In this document: piece by piece, positions 9,683-17,059 of the stretch
Position numbering within the stretch: position 1 is the stretch's first letter
How the letters are laid out: every line of letters begins with the position of its first letter
Assembly (NCBI GenBank): GCA_021775315.1
Contig: JAJFIC010000007.1
Location: 1-64,000, forward strand
Direction: 5' to 3'
Source: Paracoccaceae bacterium
GTDB lineage: Bacteria; Pseudomonadota; Alphaproteobacteria; Rhodobacterales; Rhodobacteraceae
Length of the DNA: 64,000 nt
Translations under genes and position numbers: made by a program
Notes under the pieces: generated by a model
The model's input: only the letters and a program-made list of their open reading frames with translations
What the model was told of the DNA's origin: nothing
The model's database searches: none

Positions 9683-10306
9683 ATGTCTCGCACCTTATTA
9701 CCCGGCATTCTTGCCATGGCGGCGATTGTCGTCGCGTCCAATATCCTCGTTCAGTTCCTTTATGGGAACTGGCTGACCTACGGCGCCTTCACTTATCCCT
9801 TCGCCTTCCTTGTAACGGACATCATGAACCGCGTTTACGGTGCCCCCGCCGCGCGTCGCGTTGTGTTGGCAGGGTTTGCGGTCGGGCTGGCCTGTTCGTT
9901 CATCGGCACGCAGATCATGGGCGAGTTTGGGCCATTGGTCACGCTGCGCATCGCCATCGGATCGGGCATTGCCTTTCTGGTGGCTCAGTTGGTTGACGTG
10001 ATGGTTTTTGATCGTTTACGTCAGGGCAAATGGTGGCGCGCACCGCTTGCATCGACACTTATCGGCTCGTCGCTGGATACCGCAATTTTCTTTACAATCG
10101 CCTTTTCGGCAGGCCTTGTCTGGCTGGAACCCGGCAATGATATTTCATGGGCGAACGAGGCGCTGCCGCTGTTGGGCATGGGGTTCATCGCGCCACTTTG
10201 GGTGTCTCTGGCGATTGCAGATTTCGGCGTAAAACTGGCGATTTCTTTGATCGCACTGGTGCCGTTCCGATTGGTCGTTGGCCGCTTAATGACACGGGTC
10301 ACGTAA
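9683..10306 (+). CDS. yhhQ: Queuosine precursor transporter (YhhQ/VUT family)
   Basis: A 207-residue membrane protein with six hydrophobic segments and the family signature YPFAFLVTDIMNRVYG near residues 40-55. The family takes up 7-cyano-7-deazaguanine or 7-aminomethyl-7-deazaguanine for queuosine, the modified base at tRNA position 34. An ACGGAG ribosome binding site precedes the ATG. The 157-nt leader contains a perfect 12-nt palindrome at 9620-9631 and short hairpins, but I could not fit a known preQ1 riboswitch to it. With mnmC and trhO this is the third wobble-base modification gene in the window. Confidence 0.9.
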   Translation: MSRTLLPGILAMAAIVVASNILVQFLYGNWLTYGAFTYPFAFLVTDIMNRVYGAPAARRVVLAGFAVGLACSFIGTQIMGEFGPLVTLRIAIGSGIAFLVAQLVDVMVFDRLRQGKWWRAPLASTLIGSSLDTAIFFTIAFSAGLVWLEPGNDISWANEALPLLGMGFIAPLWVSLAIADFGVKLAISLIALVPFRLVVGRLMTRVT

Positions 10307-10313
10307 AAAACAT

Positions 10314-10341
10314 TTGACTTATCCACAACATATGGCACGAT
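10314..10341 (+). promoter_or_regulatory. Putative sigma-70 promoter of the extended-SD mini-transcript
   Basis: A near-consensus -35 box TTGACT lies at 10314-10319, just after the yhhQ stop. A weak -10-like CACGAT lies at 10336-10341, 16 nt further on. Transcription would begin near 10348, about 16 nt before the extended Shine-Dalgarno. The -10 is poor, so the call rests mainly on the -35 and on the ORF and terminator downstream. Confidence 0.35.
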
Positions 10342-10363
10342 TACCTTCAACAGCAACAAGTGG

Positions 10364-10378
10364 AAGGAGGTGATCCAG
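10364..10378 (+). promoter_or_regulatory. 15-nt extended Shine-Dalgarno, full complement of the 16S 3' end
   Basis: The sequence AAGGAGGTGATCCAG is the exact reverse complement of CTGGATCACCTCCTT, the conserved 3' end of bacterial 16S rRNA. Ordinary ribosome binding sites match 4-7 nt; this one matches 15. The core GGAGG (10366-10370) lies 7 nt before a GTG codon, the normal spacing, and the match runs into the first base of that codon. Confidence 0.85.
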
Positions 10379-10434
10379 TGTCTAAAGGGATGTTGGAGAA
10401 TATGGTCAGGTCAATGCGAGAGGGTTCCGTCTAG
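10378..10434 (+). CDS. 18-residue mini-ORF behind the extended Shine-Dalgarno
   Basis: A GTG start at 10378 opens an 18-codon frame reading MSKGMLENMVRSMREGSV, then TAG. The perfect extended ribosome binding site with optimal spacing is the main reason to believe it is translated. The peptide would be amphipathic and mildly basic, with no transmembrane segment. It matches no small protein I know. It could be a functional peptide, or only a translated leader whose role is to hold or sense ribosomes. Confidence 0.5.
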   Translation: MSKGMLENMVRSMREGSV

Positions 10435-10516
10435 CGACAAACCTTGCGGGAAACGATCGCATTAAGGGAAATCCACCCTGACTGATCGACCTCCATAGCT
10501 CTAAAAAATCGAAACC

Positions 10517-10543
10517 GGGCCGCGCTTAATGCGCGGCCCTTTT
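10517..10543 (+). terminator. Intrinsic terminator of the mini-transcript
   Basis: A perfect 9-bp GC-rich stem, GGGCCGCGC (10517-10525) and GCGCGGCCC (10531-10539), with a TTAAT loop and a following TTTT run. It separates the mini-ORF from arfB, which starts 31 nt later and so needs its own promoter or read-through. Confidence 0.85.
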
Positions 10544-10574
10544 CAATTGTGCCGACGCCAATTACAAACAAAAC

Positions 10575-10994
10575 ATGATCCGCATCAACGACTCCATAAC
10601 AATCAACGATTGGGAAGTTTCCGAAAGCTTCATGCGCGCATCCGGTCCGGGTGGGCAGAACGTGAACAAGGTTTCCACAGCCGTTGAATTGCGGTTCGAG
10701 GCCGCACGTTCACCCGCCCTGACCCCCGCCATCAAGGTGCGCTTGAAACGTATTGCCGGTCGAAAATGGACCAAGGATGGCGCTGTTATTGTAACCGCCG
10801 AAAAGCACCGCAGCCAGTTAATGAACCGCGAATTGGCCGAAGAAAAACTGGTCGAAATGATCCGGGCCGCATTGGTTGCCCCCAAACGGCGGGTCAAAAC
10901 ACGGCCGACGCTCGCCTCTAAACGGCGCAGGCTTGAGGCAAAATCGCATCGCGCTGGCATCAAGGCCGGGCGCGGCAGAATTGACAACGAGTAA
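10575..10994 (+). CDS. arfB: Alternative ribosome-rescue factor ArfB (peptidyl-tRNA hydrolase)
   Basis: ArfB hydrolyses peptidyl-tRNA on ribosomes stalled at the end of non-stop mRNA, independently of tmRNA. The 139-residue protein has the release-factor GGQ motif at residues 26-28 in SGPGGQNVNKVSTAVELRF. Its C-terminal tail is rich in Arg and Lys (residues about 105-138) and in this family enters the empty mRNA channel. Class I release factors are far longer and carry codon-recognition domains, so ArfB is the better call. It stands alone downstream of the extended-SD mini-transcript, an intriguing neighbour for a ribosome-rescue gene. Confidence 0.95.
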   Translation: MIRINDSITINDWEVSESFMRASGPGGQNVNKVSTAVELRFEAARSPALTPAIKVRLKRIAGRKWTKDGAVIVTAEKHRSQLMNRELAEEKLVEMIRAALVAPKRRVKTRPTLASKRRRLEAKSHRAGIKAGRGRIDNE

Positions 10995-11002
10995 AGATTC
11001 TG

Positions 11003-11037
11003 GCCTTCGGCGAGGATATTTGGAAAAAAGAGAAGCA
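11003..11037 (+). repeat. 35-nt gene-end repeat, copy 1
   Basis: GCCTTCGGCGAGGATATTTG and the following A/G-rich run resemble a second copy at 19516-19550, with the shared core GCCTyCGGCGrGGATATTT followed by AAAAAGA-rich sequence. This copy lies 8 nt after the arfB stop and provides the purine-rich sequence ahead of the aminotransferase start at 11045. Its role is unknown. From memory, related strings are common at gene ends in Rhodobacterales. Confidence 0.55.
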
Positions 11038-11044
11038 GGTAAGC

Positions 11045-12322
11045 ATGTCTGATATCGCAACACTGATGCAACGGCGCGAATTTTTATTGGGGCCGAATGT
11101 TTCAACCTTCTACGACGAACCTGTGCATCTTGTGAAAGGTCAGGGTGTGTGGCTTTGGGATGCCGACGGGCGCAAATATCTGGATTGCTATAACAACGTG
11201 CCCCATGTCGGCCATTGCCACCCAAAAGTTGTCGACGCGATTGCAAAACAAGCCGCGACCCTGAACACCCATACACGGTATCTGCACGAGGGCATTTTGG
11301 ATTATGTCGAGGCGCTGACCAGCAAGTTTGACGATAGCCTGACCTCGGCGATTATGGTTTGTTCAGGCTCGGAAGCCAACGATGTGGCCTTACGGATGGC
11401 GCAGGCGGCAACGGGTAAAACCGGTGTGATTGCCACAGACATGACGTATCACGGCAACACGGCAGCGGTCAGCCAATTGTCCATCCGCAAACCCCCTATT
11501 GGCGGGTACGCGACCAACGTGCGGCATGTGCCTGCACCGGACTGCCTGCGCCCTGTGGGCGGACCATCAGCGACGGATTTTACCGCAGCGGTCGAGGCGG
11601 CAATAGCGTCACTTCAGGCGACGGAACATGGGTTTTCGGCGCTGATCATTTGCCCGTTTTTTGCCAACGAAGGTTTCCCGACCCTGCCTGTTGGGTTTCT
11701 TGATGGCGCGGTTGCTGCTGTCCGGCGTGCTGGTGGCGTCATTATTGCGGACGAAGTCCAGCCCGGTTTTGGCCGGATCGGCAGTCATTGGTGGGGGCAT
11801 GAAAAGCTTGGCATCACGCCAGAGATTGTCACGCTTGGCAAACCGATGGGCAACGGGCATCCGGTTGCGGCGGTGGTTTCAAGCCATGACATCTTGTCTG
11901 AATTCCGCAACGCATTTGGCTATTTCAACACATTCGGTGGCAATCCCGTCAGTTGCGCAGCGGCGATGGCGGTGCTGGAAATCATTGATGACGAAGGGCT
12001 GGTTGAGAATGCCCGCAAAGTCGGGGCTTATGCGCTGGATCGCTTGGCGCAATTGCAGACAAAGCATGCGGTGATTGGCAATGTGCGCGGCTCGGGCCTG
12101 TTTTTCGGTGCCGAGATGGTGCTGGACGATGCTATGACACCGGCGAGCGCGTTTACCGCTAAGGTGGTTGAAGGCATGAAGGCGCGCGGTATTTTGCTGG
12201 GGCGGCTTGGCACGCAATACGCGACCTTGAAAGTGCGCCCTCCGATGGTGTTTTCTGAGGAGAACGCTGATCTTTTGATCGACACGCTGGACGATGTTTT
12301 AACCCAAACGCAGGTTGCCTGA
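11045..12322 (+). CDS. Class III PLP enzyme of the amino-alcohol phosphate phospho-lyase type (ETNPPL/PHYKPL-like)
   Basis: A 425-residue fold-type I PLP enzyme of aminotransferase class III. Segments [19 protein letters not shown] (about residues 40-58), [26 protein letters not shown], the PLP Lys in [10 protein letters not shown] and [13 protein letters not shown] closely follow the vertebrate ethanolamine-phosphate and phosphohydroxylysine phospho-lyases, rather than ordinary omega-transaminases. Such enzymes eliminate phosphate and ammonia from a phosphorylated amino alcohol. The kinase-like gene overlaps its stop (TGATG), matching a kinase-then-lyase pathway. The start has AGAAGCAGG upstream. 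An ordinary transaminase activity remains possible. Confidence 0.85.
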   Translation: MSDIATLMQRREFLLGPNVSTFYDEPVHLVKGQGVWLWDADGRKYLDCYNNVPHVGHCHPKVVDAIAKQAATLNTHTRYLHEGILDYVEALTSKFDDSLTSAIMVCSGSEANDVALRMAQAATGKTGVIATDMTYHGNTAAVSQLSIRKPPIGGYATNVRHVPAPDCLRPVGGPSATDFTAAVEAAIASLQATEHGFSALIICPFFANEGFPTLPVGFLDGAVAAVRRAGGVIIADEVQPGFGRIGSHWWGHEKLGITPEIVTLGKPMGNGHPVAAVVSSHDILSEFRNAFGYFNTFGGNPVSCAAAMAVLEIIDDEGLVENARKVGAYALDRLAQLQTKHAVIGNVRGSGLFFGAEMVLDDAMTPASAFTAKVVEGMKARGILLGRLGTQYATLKVRPPMVFSEENADLLIDTLDDVLTQTQVA

Positions 12323-13275
12323 TGATCGACATGGCCAAGCAGGCGGCTGCGGCCTGGGGTAGTGCGACGGATACACCGCGCCTGATTTCACACCGGGAAA
12401 ACGCTGTGTTTCAGGTGACTTTGAACGACGGCAAAAGGGCGGCCCTGCGGCTGCATCGACCCGGCTATAATTCCGTGGCTGAGATCGAGGCTGAACTTTG
12501 GTGGACCCATGCGCTTGCCGATCTTGGGTTCCCCGCACCTAAGCCTTTGCAAACCCTAGGCGGTGATTATCTGACCCACTTGCCGGACGGACAGGTTGCC
12601 ACCGCCATCAGTTGGGTCAGCGGCGCGCCAATCGGGGAAACCAGCCGGCCGCTGGACGGGGCTTTGGCCGAGCAAATCGCGTTATACCGCGATTTGGGGG
12701 GCTTGCTGGCGCGGCTGCACAGCGACAGCGACGCCTTGCGCCTGCCAGCGGATTTTCAGCGTCGCAGTTGGGATAGTGAAGGCTTCTTGGGGGCTGAGCC
12801 GCTGTGGGGCCGGTTCTGGGAGAACCCGGCTTTGGATGCCAGATCGGTTAAACTGGTTCAAACAGCGCGGGCGGCTGCGATTGCCCAGTTGCGGGATTAT
12901 GCGAAAACCGCCGATTACGGTCTTATCCACGCGGATGCTTTGCGCGAGAATGTTTTTAGGGATGCTGGCGGGCTGACCCTGATCGACTTTGACGATGCGG
13001 GTTTCGGTTTTCGGATGTACGACCTGACGACAGCGTTGTCGCAATCCGTAGATGATGCGAATTTTTGGGACCTGAAAGAGGCGATTTTGGCCGGGTATTC
13101 CGAGACGCGGGGCATCACAAAACGCGACGTGGATCTGTTTCCTTTATTCACAATGCTGCGCACATTTGCGTCCCTTGGCTGGGTTGTGCCACGCCTTCCA
13201 GCCGATCACGCCGGTATGCCGCGCTATATTCGCCGTGCTGAGCAAGCCGCGCGCAGGTATCTGGAAACGACATGA
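12322..13275 (+). CDS. Aminoglycoside phosphotransferase-family (APH/HYKK-like) kinase
   Basis: A 317-residue APH-fold kinase. The catalytic loop reads LIHADALRENVF near residue 200 and the metal-binding motif LIDFDDAGFGFRMYDL near 218. The usual loop His-Gly-Asp is here His-Ala-Asp. The family phosphorylates small hydroxyl compounds such as choline, homoserine, hydroxylysine or sugars. Translational overlap with the phospho-lyase-like gene suggests that it makes the phosphorylated amino alcohol which that enzyme then cleaves; hydroxylysine kinase is the closest functional analogy I know. The substrate is inferred, not shown. Confidence 0.85.
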   Translation: MIDMAKQAAAAWGSATDTPRLISHRENAVFQVTLNDGKRAALRLHRPGYNSVAEIEAELWWTHALADLGFPAPKPLQTLGGDYLTHLPDGQVATAISWVSGAPIGETSRPLDGALAEQIALYRDLGGLLARLHSDSDALRLPADFQRRSWDSEGFLGAEPLWGRFWENPALDARSVKLVQTARAAAIAQLRDYAKTADYGLIHADALRENVFRDAGGLTLIDFDDAGFGFRMYDLTTALSQSVDDANFWDLKEAILAGYSETRGITKRDVDLFPLFTMLRTFASLGWVVPRLPADHAGMPRYIRRAEQAARRYLETT

Positions 13276-13311
13276 AAACCGGGTCTTATCAATAATTTAG
13301 AGAGGCCGCCC

Positions 13312-14601
13312 TCAGACGATCACATCAATGGGCGACTGTTCGCCAACCCCGAACACTCGTTTATAGCGCGCGACCTCGGCCTTTGGTCCCATGGCTTTGT
13401 TTGGGTTATCAGACAGCTTAACGGTCGGGTTTCCATTGGCCGCGACCGCTTTGCAGACCAGCGAAAAGGGCGCCAACCCCTCGTCTGGAACCAAACCGCG
13501 AAAGTCGTTTGTCAGCAGCGTGCCCCAACCAAACCCGACCTTCACACGGTCACGAAATTGCGCGCTAAGCTCTTCTATCTTTGCGACATCAAGTCCGTCT
13601 GAAAAGATCAGCAGCTTTTCGCGCGGGTCTTCGCCGACGTCGCGCCACCAGCGGATCGCGGTTTCTGCAGCCGTCGCCGGATCACCACTGTCGATCCGGA
13701 TCCCGGTCCAGTCACGCAGCCAATTCGGCGCGCGCTTCAAAAAACCCTCGGTTCCATAAGTGTCAGGCAGAACGATCAGCAAATTGCCGTCATGTTCATC
13801 CTGCCAATCCTGCAAAACCTTGTATGGCGCGTCGGCCAGTTCCGCGTCATTGCCAGCCATAGCGGAATACACCATGGGCAATTCGTGGGCGTTTGTGCCG
13901 ATCGCCTCGACCTCGCGTTTTTTCGCGATCAGGCAATTTGATGTGCCGGTAAACTTGTCACCCAACCCTTCAATCATCGCTTGCACACACAGATCCTGCC
14001 AAAGATATCCGTGGCGGCGACGTGTACCGAAATCAGCGACGGACAAGGGTTCAATTTTGCGCAACCGTTCGATCTTTTCCCAAACGCGGGTCAGAGCGCG
14101 GGCGTATAGCACCTGCAATTCAAACTGCCCCATGCCTGCCAATACTTTGCGCGAGCGTAGTTCCATGATAATTGCCAGCGCCGGTATTTCCCACATCATG
14201 ACCTCGGGCCACGTGCCTTCAAACGTCAGTTCGTACTGGCCGTCGCGCTTTTCAAGATGGTAGTCGGGCAATCGAAGTTGTTCGAACCATTCCATGAAAT
14301 CAGGCGTGAACATCGCTCGCTTGCCGTAAAACATGTTACCGCGCAACCAAGTGCTTTCGCCGCGCGACAGGGACAGCGTGCGGACGTGATCCAGTTGTTC
14401 GCGCAACTCACCTTCGTCGATCACGTCGGCCAACCGGATGCTTTTGGTACGATTAATCAGACTAAAGGTCACGTTGGTGTCGGGCCGATTGCGAAACACC
14501 GACTGGGCCATCAGCAATTTGTAAAAATCCGTGTCAATCAACGAGCGGATAATCGGGTCGATCTTCCATTGGTGATCGTAAACACGTCTGGCAATATCCA
14601 T
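13312..14601 (-). CDS. pncB: Nicotinate phosphoribosyltransferase
   Basis: This enzyme makes nicotinate mononucleotide from nicotinate and PRPP in the Preiss-Handler NAD salvage route. The 429-residue protein shows [13 protein letters not shown] at the N-terminus (about residues 23-36), [11 protein letters not shown] near 220, and the [10 protein letters not shown] segment near 300, all typical. It lies 12 nt downstream of pncA on the same strand, and pncA makes its substrate, so the pair forms a two-step salvage operon. A GGCGGATAAG ribosome binding site precedes the ATG. Confidence 0.96.
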   Translation of the reverse strand: MDIARRVYDHQWKIDPIIRSLIDTDFYKLLMAQSVFRNRPDTNVTFSLINRTKSIRLADVIDEGELREQLDHVRTLSLSRGESTWLRGNMFYGKRAMFTPDFMEWFEQLRLPDYHLEKRDGQYELTFEGTWPEVMMWEIPALAIIMELRSRKVLAGMGQFELQVLYARALTRVWEKIERLRKIEPLSVADFGTRRRHGYLWQDLCVQAMIEGLGDKFTGTSNCLIAKKREVEAIGTNAHELPMVYSAMAGNDAELADAPYKVLQDWQDEHDGNLLIVLPDTYGTEGFLKRAPNWLRDWTGIRIDSGDPATAAETAIRWWRDVGEDPREKLLIFSDGLDVAKIEELSAQFRDRVKVGFGWGTLLTNDFRGLVPDEGLAPFSLVCKAVAANGNPTVKLSDNPNKAMGPKAEVARYKRVFGVGEQSPIDVIV

Positions 14602-14613
14602 TTTCTTATCCGC

Positions 14614-15222
14614 CTATTCTGCCAGCTTTACGCCGTGGTCCAACATATCATGACGCGCCTCGGCCAGTGACCCATCCAGATCAATTGCCCGGCATGCGCC
14701 TTCCAAAACCGTTACGCCAAAGCCCAGTTTCGCGGCATCCACAGCAGAGTACCGCACGCAGAAATCTGTGGCGAGGCCAACCATCACCAATTCATGGACG
14801 CGGCGTTCGCGCAAATACCCCTCTAGCCCGGTGGGGGTTTTGTGGTCGTTTTCAAAAAACGCCGAATAGCTGTCGATGGCGGCACGGAAACCCTTGCGGA
14901 TAATCATGTCAGCGCGATCGGTTTCAAGTGCGGGGTGAAATGCCGCCCCTTCGGTGCCCTGAACGCAGTGGCTTGGCCAAACGACCTGCGGTCCGTAGGG
15001 CATGTCGATCATCGAAAAAGGCTCTGCCCCAGGCTGATTATCAGCGAACGAGGCATGTTCTGCCGGGTGCCAGTCCTGCGTCAACACCCGCACGGAATAG
15101 TCTTTTTGCAGCCGGTTCACCCGGTCAATAATCTGATCACCCTCAGCCACAGCAAGTGCTCCGCCGGGGCAAAAATCGTTTTGAATGTCGATCATGACAA
15201 GCGCGGTATCTGAACGTGGCAT
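14614..15222 (-). CDS. pncA: Nicotinamidase
   Basis: PncA deamidates nicotinamide to nicotinate. I chose the start at 15222 (MPRSDTALVMIDIQND), giving 202 residues, because a GGGAGG ribosome binding site lies 7 nt upstream; a longer frame to 15279 has nothing to support it. Visible features are the catalytic Asp in VMIDIQNDF, the metal-binding motif DWHPAEHASF, the catalytic Lys in IIRKGF and the nucleophilic Cys in GLATDFCVRYSA. The substrate and product fit the downstream pncB gene. Confidence 0.95.
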   Translation of the reverse strand: MPRSDTALVMIDIQNDFCPGGALAVAEGDQIIDRVNRLQKDYSVRVLTQDWHPAEHASFADNQPGAEPFSMIDMPYGPQVVWPSHCVQGTEGAAFHPALETDRADMIIRKGFRAAIDSYSAFFENDHKTPTGLEGYLRERRVHELVMVGLATDFCVRYSAVDAAKLGFGVTVLEGACRAIDLDGSLAEARHDMLDHGVKLAE

Positions 15223-15321
15223 TTGTGGCCTCCCAATCCCTGACCCACTAGACCTAAAAGGCCACGCCACGCGCGTCAATCCTGCCTTTTCATGGGATAA
15301 TTCCGGGCGTATAGGGGGAAC

Positions 15322-16239
15322 ATGTCACAATATACCGTCGCCGCACTCTATCATTTCACCCGCTTTGAGGCGCCTGAACAATTGCGCGATCATTTGCAAG
15401 GCGTTTGCGACGGCGCGGGTGTCAAAGGATCGCTGTTGCTGGCGGGCGAGGGCATCAATGGCACCATTGCCGGCACGCGTCAGGGCATAGACACTGCGCT
15501 GACCGCCATTCGGAACCTGCCGGGTTGCGCGAATTTTGAGCACAAGGAAAGCTTGGCGTCGGCCATGCCATTCAACCGCATGAAGGTCCGCCTGAAGAAA
15601 GAAATCGTCACAATGGGTCAGCCCCAGGTCGATCCAACGGCGAGCGTCGGCAATTACGTGACCCCACAGGACTGGAACGATCTGATCACGCAGGATGATG
15701 TGGTGGTGATTGACACGCGCAATGACTACGAGGTCGCCATCGGCACCTTTGAAAACGCGATCGACCCCCACACCGCCAGTTTTCGCGAATTTCCAGCCTG
15801 GTGGGAAGAAAACAAAGACCGGTTTCACAACAAACGTGTCGCGATGTTCTGCACTGGTGGCATCCGCTGCGAGAAATCAACGAACTACCTGTTGGGCGAG
15901 GGCGTTTCGGACGTCTATCACCTGAAAGGCGGCATCCTGAAATACCTCGAACAGGTGCCAGCGGATCAAAGCCAATGGAACGGCGAATGTTTCGTTTTTG
16001 ACGCGCGCGTATCCGTTGGCCACGGTTTGAAAGAGGGGCCTTATCATTTGTGTTACGCCTGTCGCCGACCGATTTCCGACGATGATTTGATCCGCCTCGA
16101 ATACGAAAAGGGCGTATCGTGCCATCAGTGCATCACCGAATTTGACGAACCGCGCCGCGAACGGTTTCGCGAGCGGCAAAAGCAAGTTCTGCTATCAGAA
16201 ATGCGCGGTGAACACCATATCGGCCCGCGCAATTCCTGA
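15322..16239 (+). CDS. trhO: tRNA uridine 5-hydroxylase, rhodanese family (TrhO/YceA)
   Basis: A 305-residue protein with an N-terminal acylphosphatase-like UPF0176 domain (about 1-95), a rhodanese domain (about 115-215) and a cysteine-bearing C-terminal region (CYACRRPI and CHQCITEFDEPRRERF). The rhodanese Cys is residue 177 in MFCTGGIRCEKS. In E. coli this family performs oxygen-dependent formation of 5-hydroxyuridine at tRNA position 34. The start has a strong AGGGGGAA ribosome binding site. The gene is transcribed away from pncA, about 100 nt between starts. Confidence 0.93.
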   Translation: MSQYTVAALYHFTRFEAPEQLRDHLQGVCDGAGVKGSLLLAGEGINGTIAGTRQGIDTALTAIRNLPGCANFEHKESLASAMPFNRMKVRLKKEIVTMGQPQVDPTASVGNYVTPQDWNDLITQDDVVVIDTRNDYEVAIGTFENAIDPHTASFREFPAWWEENKDRFHNKRVAMFCTGGIRCEKSTNYLLGEGVSDVYHLKGGILKYLEQVPADQSQWNGECFVFDARVSVGHGLKEGPYHLCYACRRPISDDDLIRLEYEKGVSCHQCITEFDEPRRERFRERQKQVLLSEMRGEHHIGPRNS

Positions 16240-16270
16240 TCTTTACGCCCGACCGATCAGCCGGGTCCGT

Positions 16271-17059
16271 CTACCCAGTACGCCCGTAAAACCCGATCTG
16301 TTCTTCCTTTGAAAAGACCACACCGGGGCGATCAAAATACGACAGCACCGTAATGATCCGATCCTGCGCGCCGTCAATCGGTGTCACGCGGTGGGCGGTG
16401 TCTTTGCCACGAAAAACGTTTAGCGTTCCCGCTTTCAGGTGCAGCGTGCGCAGGTTGTCATCCTCGCCCTCCAACAGCCGCACAACGCCGCGATAATTCG
16501 GTTCGTCATCGCTGCGCAAATCCTGTGAATACTGGAAATCGCCGCCAGCATCGGGCGCTTGCAACAGCAAGGTCGTGGTGAATTCGGACCGATCAAAATG
16601 CCAGTTCAACGCCTGGCCCTTGCTGTAGGACATGACATTTGCGCAGGCCAACTTGTCCTCCATCGGGTACAACGCCTCTTTTTCCATAACCGCTGCCAGA
16701 AACACCCGAAAAGGCTCCCATAAATACAGGCGCAGGATGTCGCTGTCAGGGAATTGATCGGCGCATATCGTGCGGTTTGAGGTTTCAAATTCCTGCAAGA
16801 CAGCGTGGTCAGCTGGCAGGCCGTCGATCTGTTTTTTGAAATAGATATTGTGCCGCCGGGAATGGGTGAAACTGTCGGCTTTAAGAATAGGCGCAACGCC
16901 AGCCACAATCCGGTCTATGGCCTCAGCCCGCAGGAACCCTTCAAAATTGAACATCCCGTCACGGGTCAGATCCGCTTTGCATTTGGCGACGAGTTTCTGA
17001 CCTTCAGGGCTGTCCAGCCGATCAATCGGCCATTCTGCCAAATTAATAATGCGTTCCAT
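16271..17059 (-). CDS. Putative Fe(II)/2-oxoglutarate-dependent oxygenase
   Basis: A 262-residue protein with a double-stranded beta-helix metal site: His-x-Asp in HFDRSEFTTTLLL near residue 147 and the distal His in TAHRVTPI near 222, followed by DRIITVLSYFDRPG with a possible 2-oxoglutarate-binding Arg. The substrate is unknown; relatives act on free amino acids or small metabolites. It overlaps the MFS gene upstream by 1 nt (TAATG), so both are made from one mRNA. The transporter may import the substrate or export the product of the oxygenase; that link is inference. Confidence 0.8.
   Translation of the reverse strand: MERIINLAEWPIDRLDSPEGQKLVAKCKADLTRDGMFNFEGFLRAEAIDRIVAGVAPILKADSFTHSRRHNIYFKKQIDGLPADHAVLQEFETSNRTICADQFPDSDILRLYLWEPFRVFLAAVMEKEALYPMEDKLACANVMSYSKGQALNWHFDRSEFTTTLLLQAPDAGGDFQYSQDLRSDDEPNYRGVVRLLEGEDDNLRTLHLKAGTLNVFRGKDTAHRVTPIDGAQDRIITVLSYFDRPGVVFSKEEQIGFYGRTG

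Larger units (their letters stand above)
10348..10545 (+). ncRNA. Putative ~200-nt small transcript with extended SD, mini-ORF and terminator
   Basis: Between yhhQ and arfB lies what looks like a complete small transcription unit: promoter-like boxes, a 15-nt perfect complement of the 16S rRNA 3' end (10364-10378), an 18-codon ORF (10378-10434), a structured stretch (10454-10494) and an intrinsic terminator (10517-10543). The segment GATCGACCTCC at 10484-10494 can pair with the SD core GGAGGTGATC (10366-10375) with one bulged base. The same segment can instead form a hairpin with CGATC at 10454-10458, closed by AGGG/CCCT. This could be an mRNA for a tiny peptide, a dual-function RNA or a ribosome-binding RNA. 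The boundaries are inferred. Confidence 0.5.
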
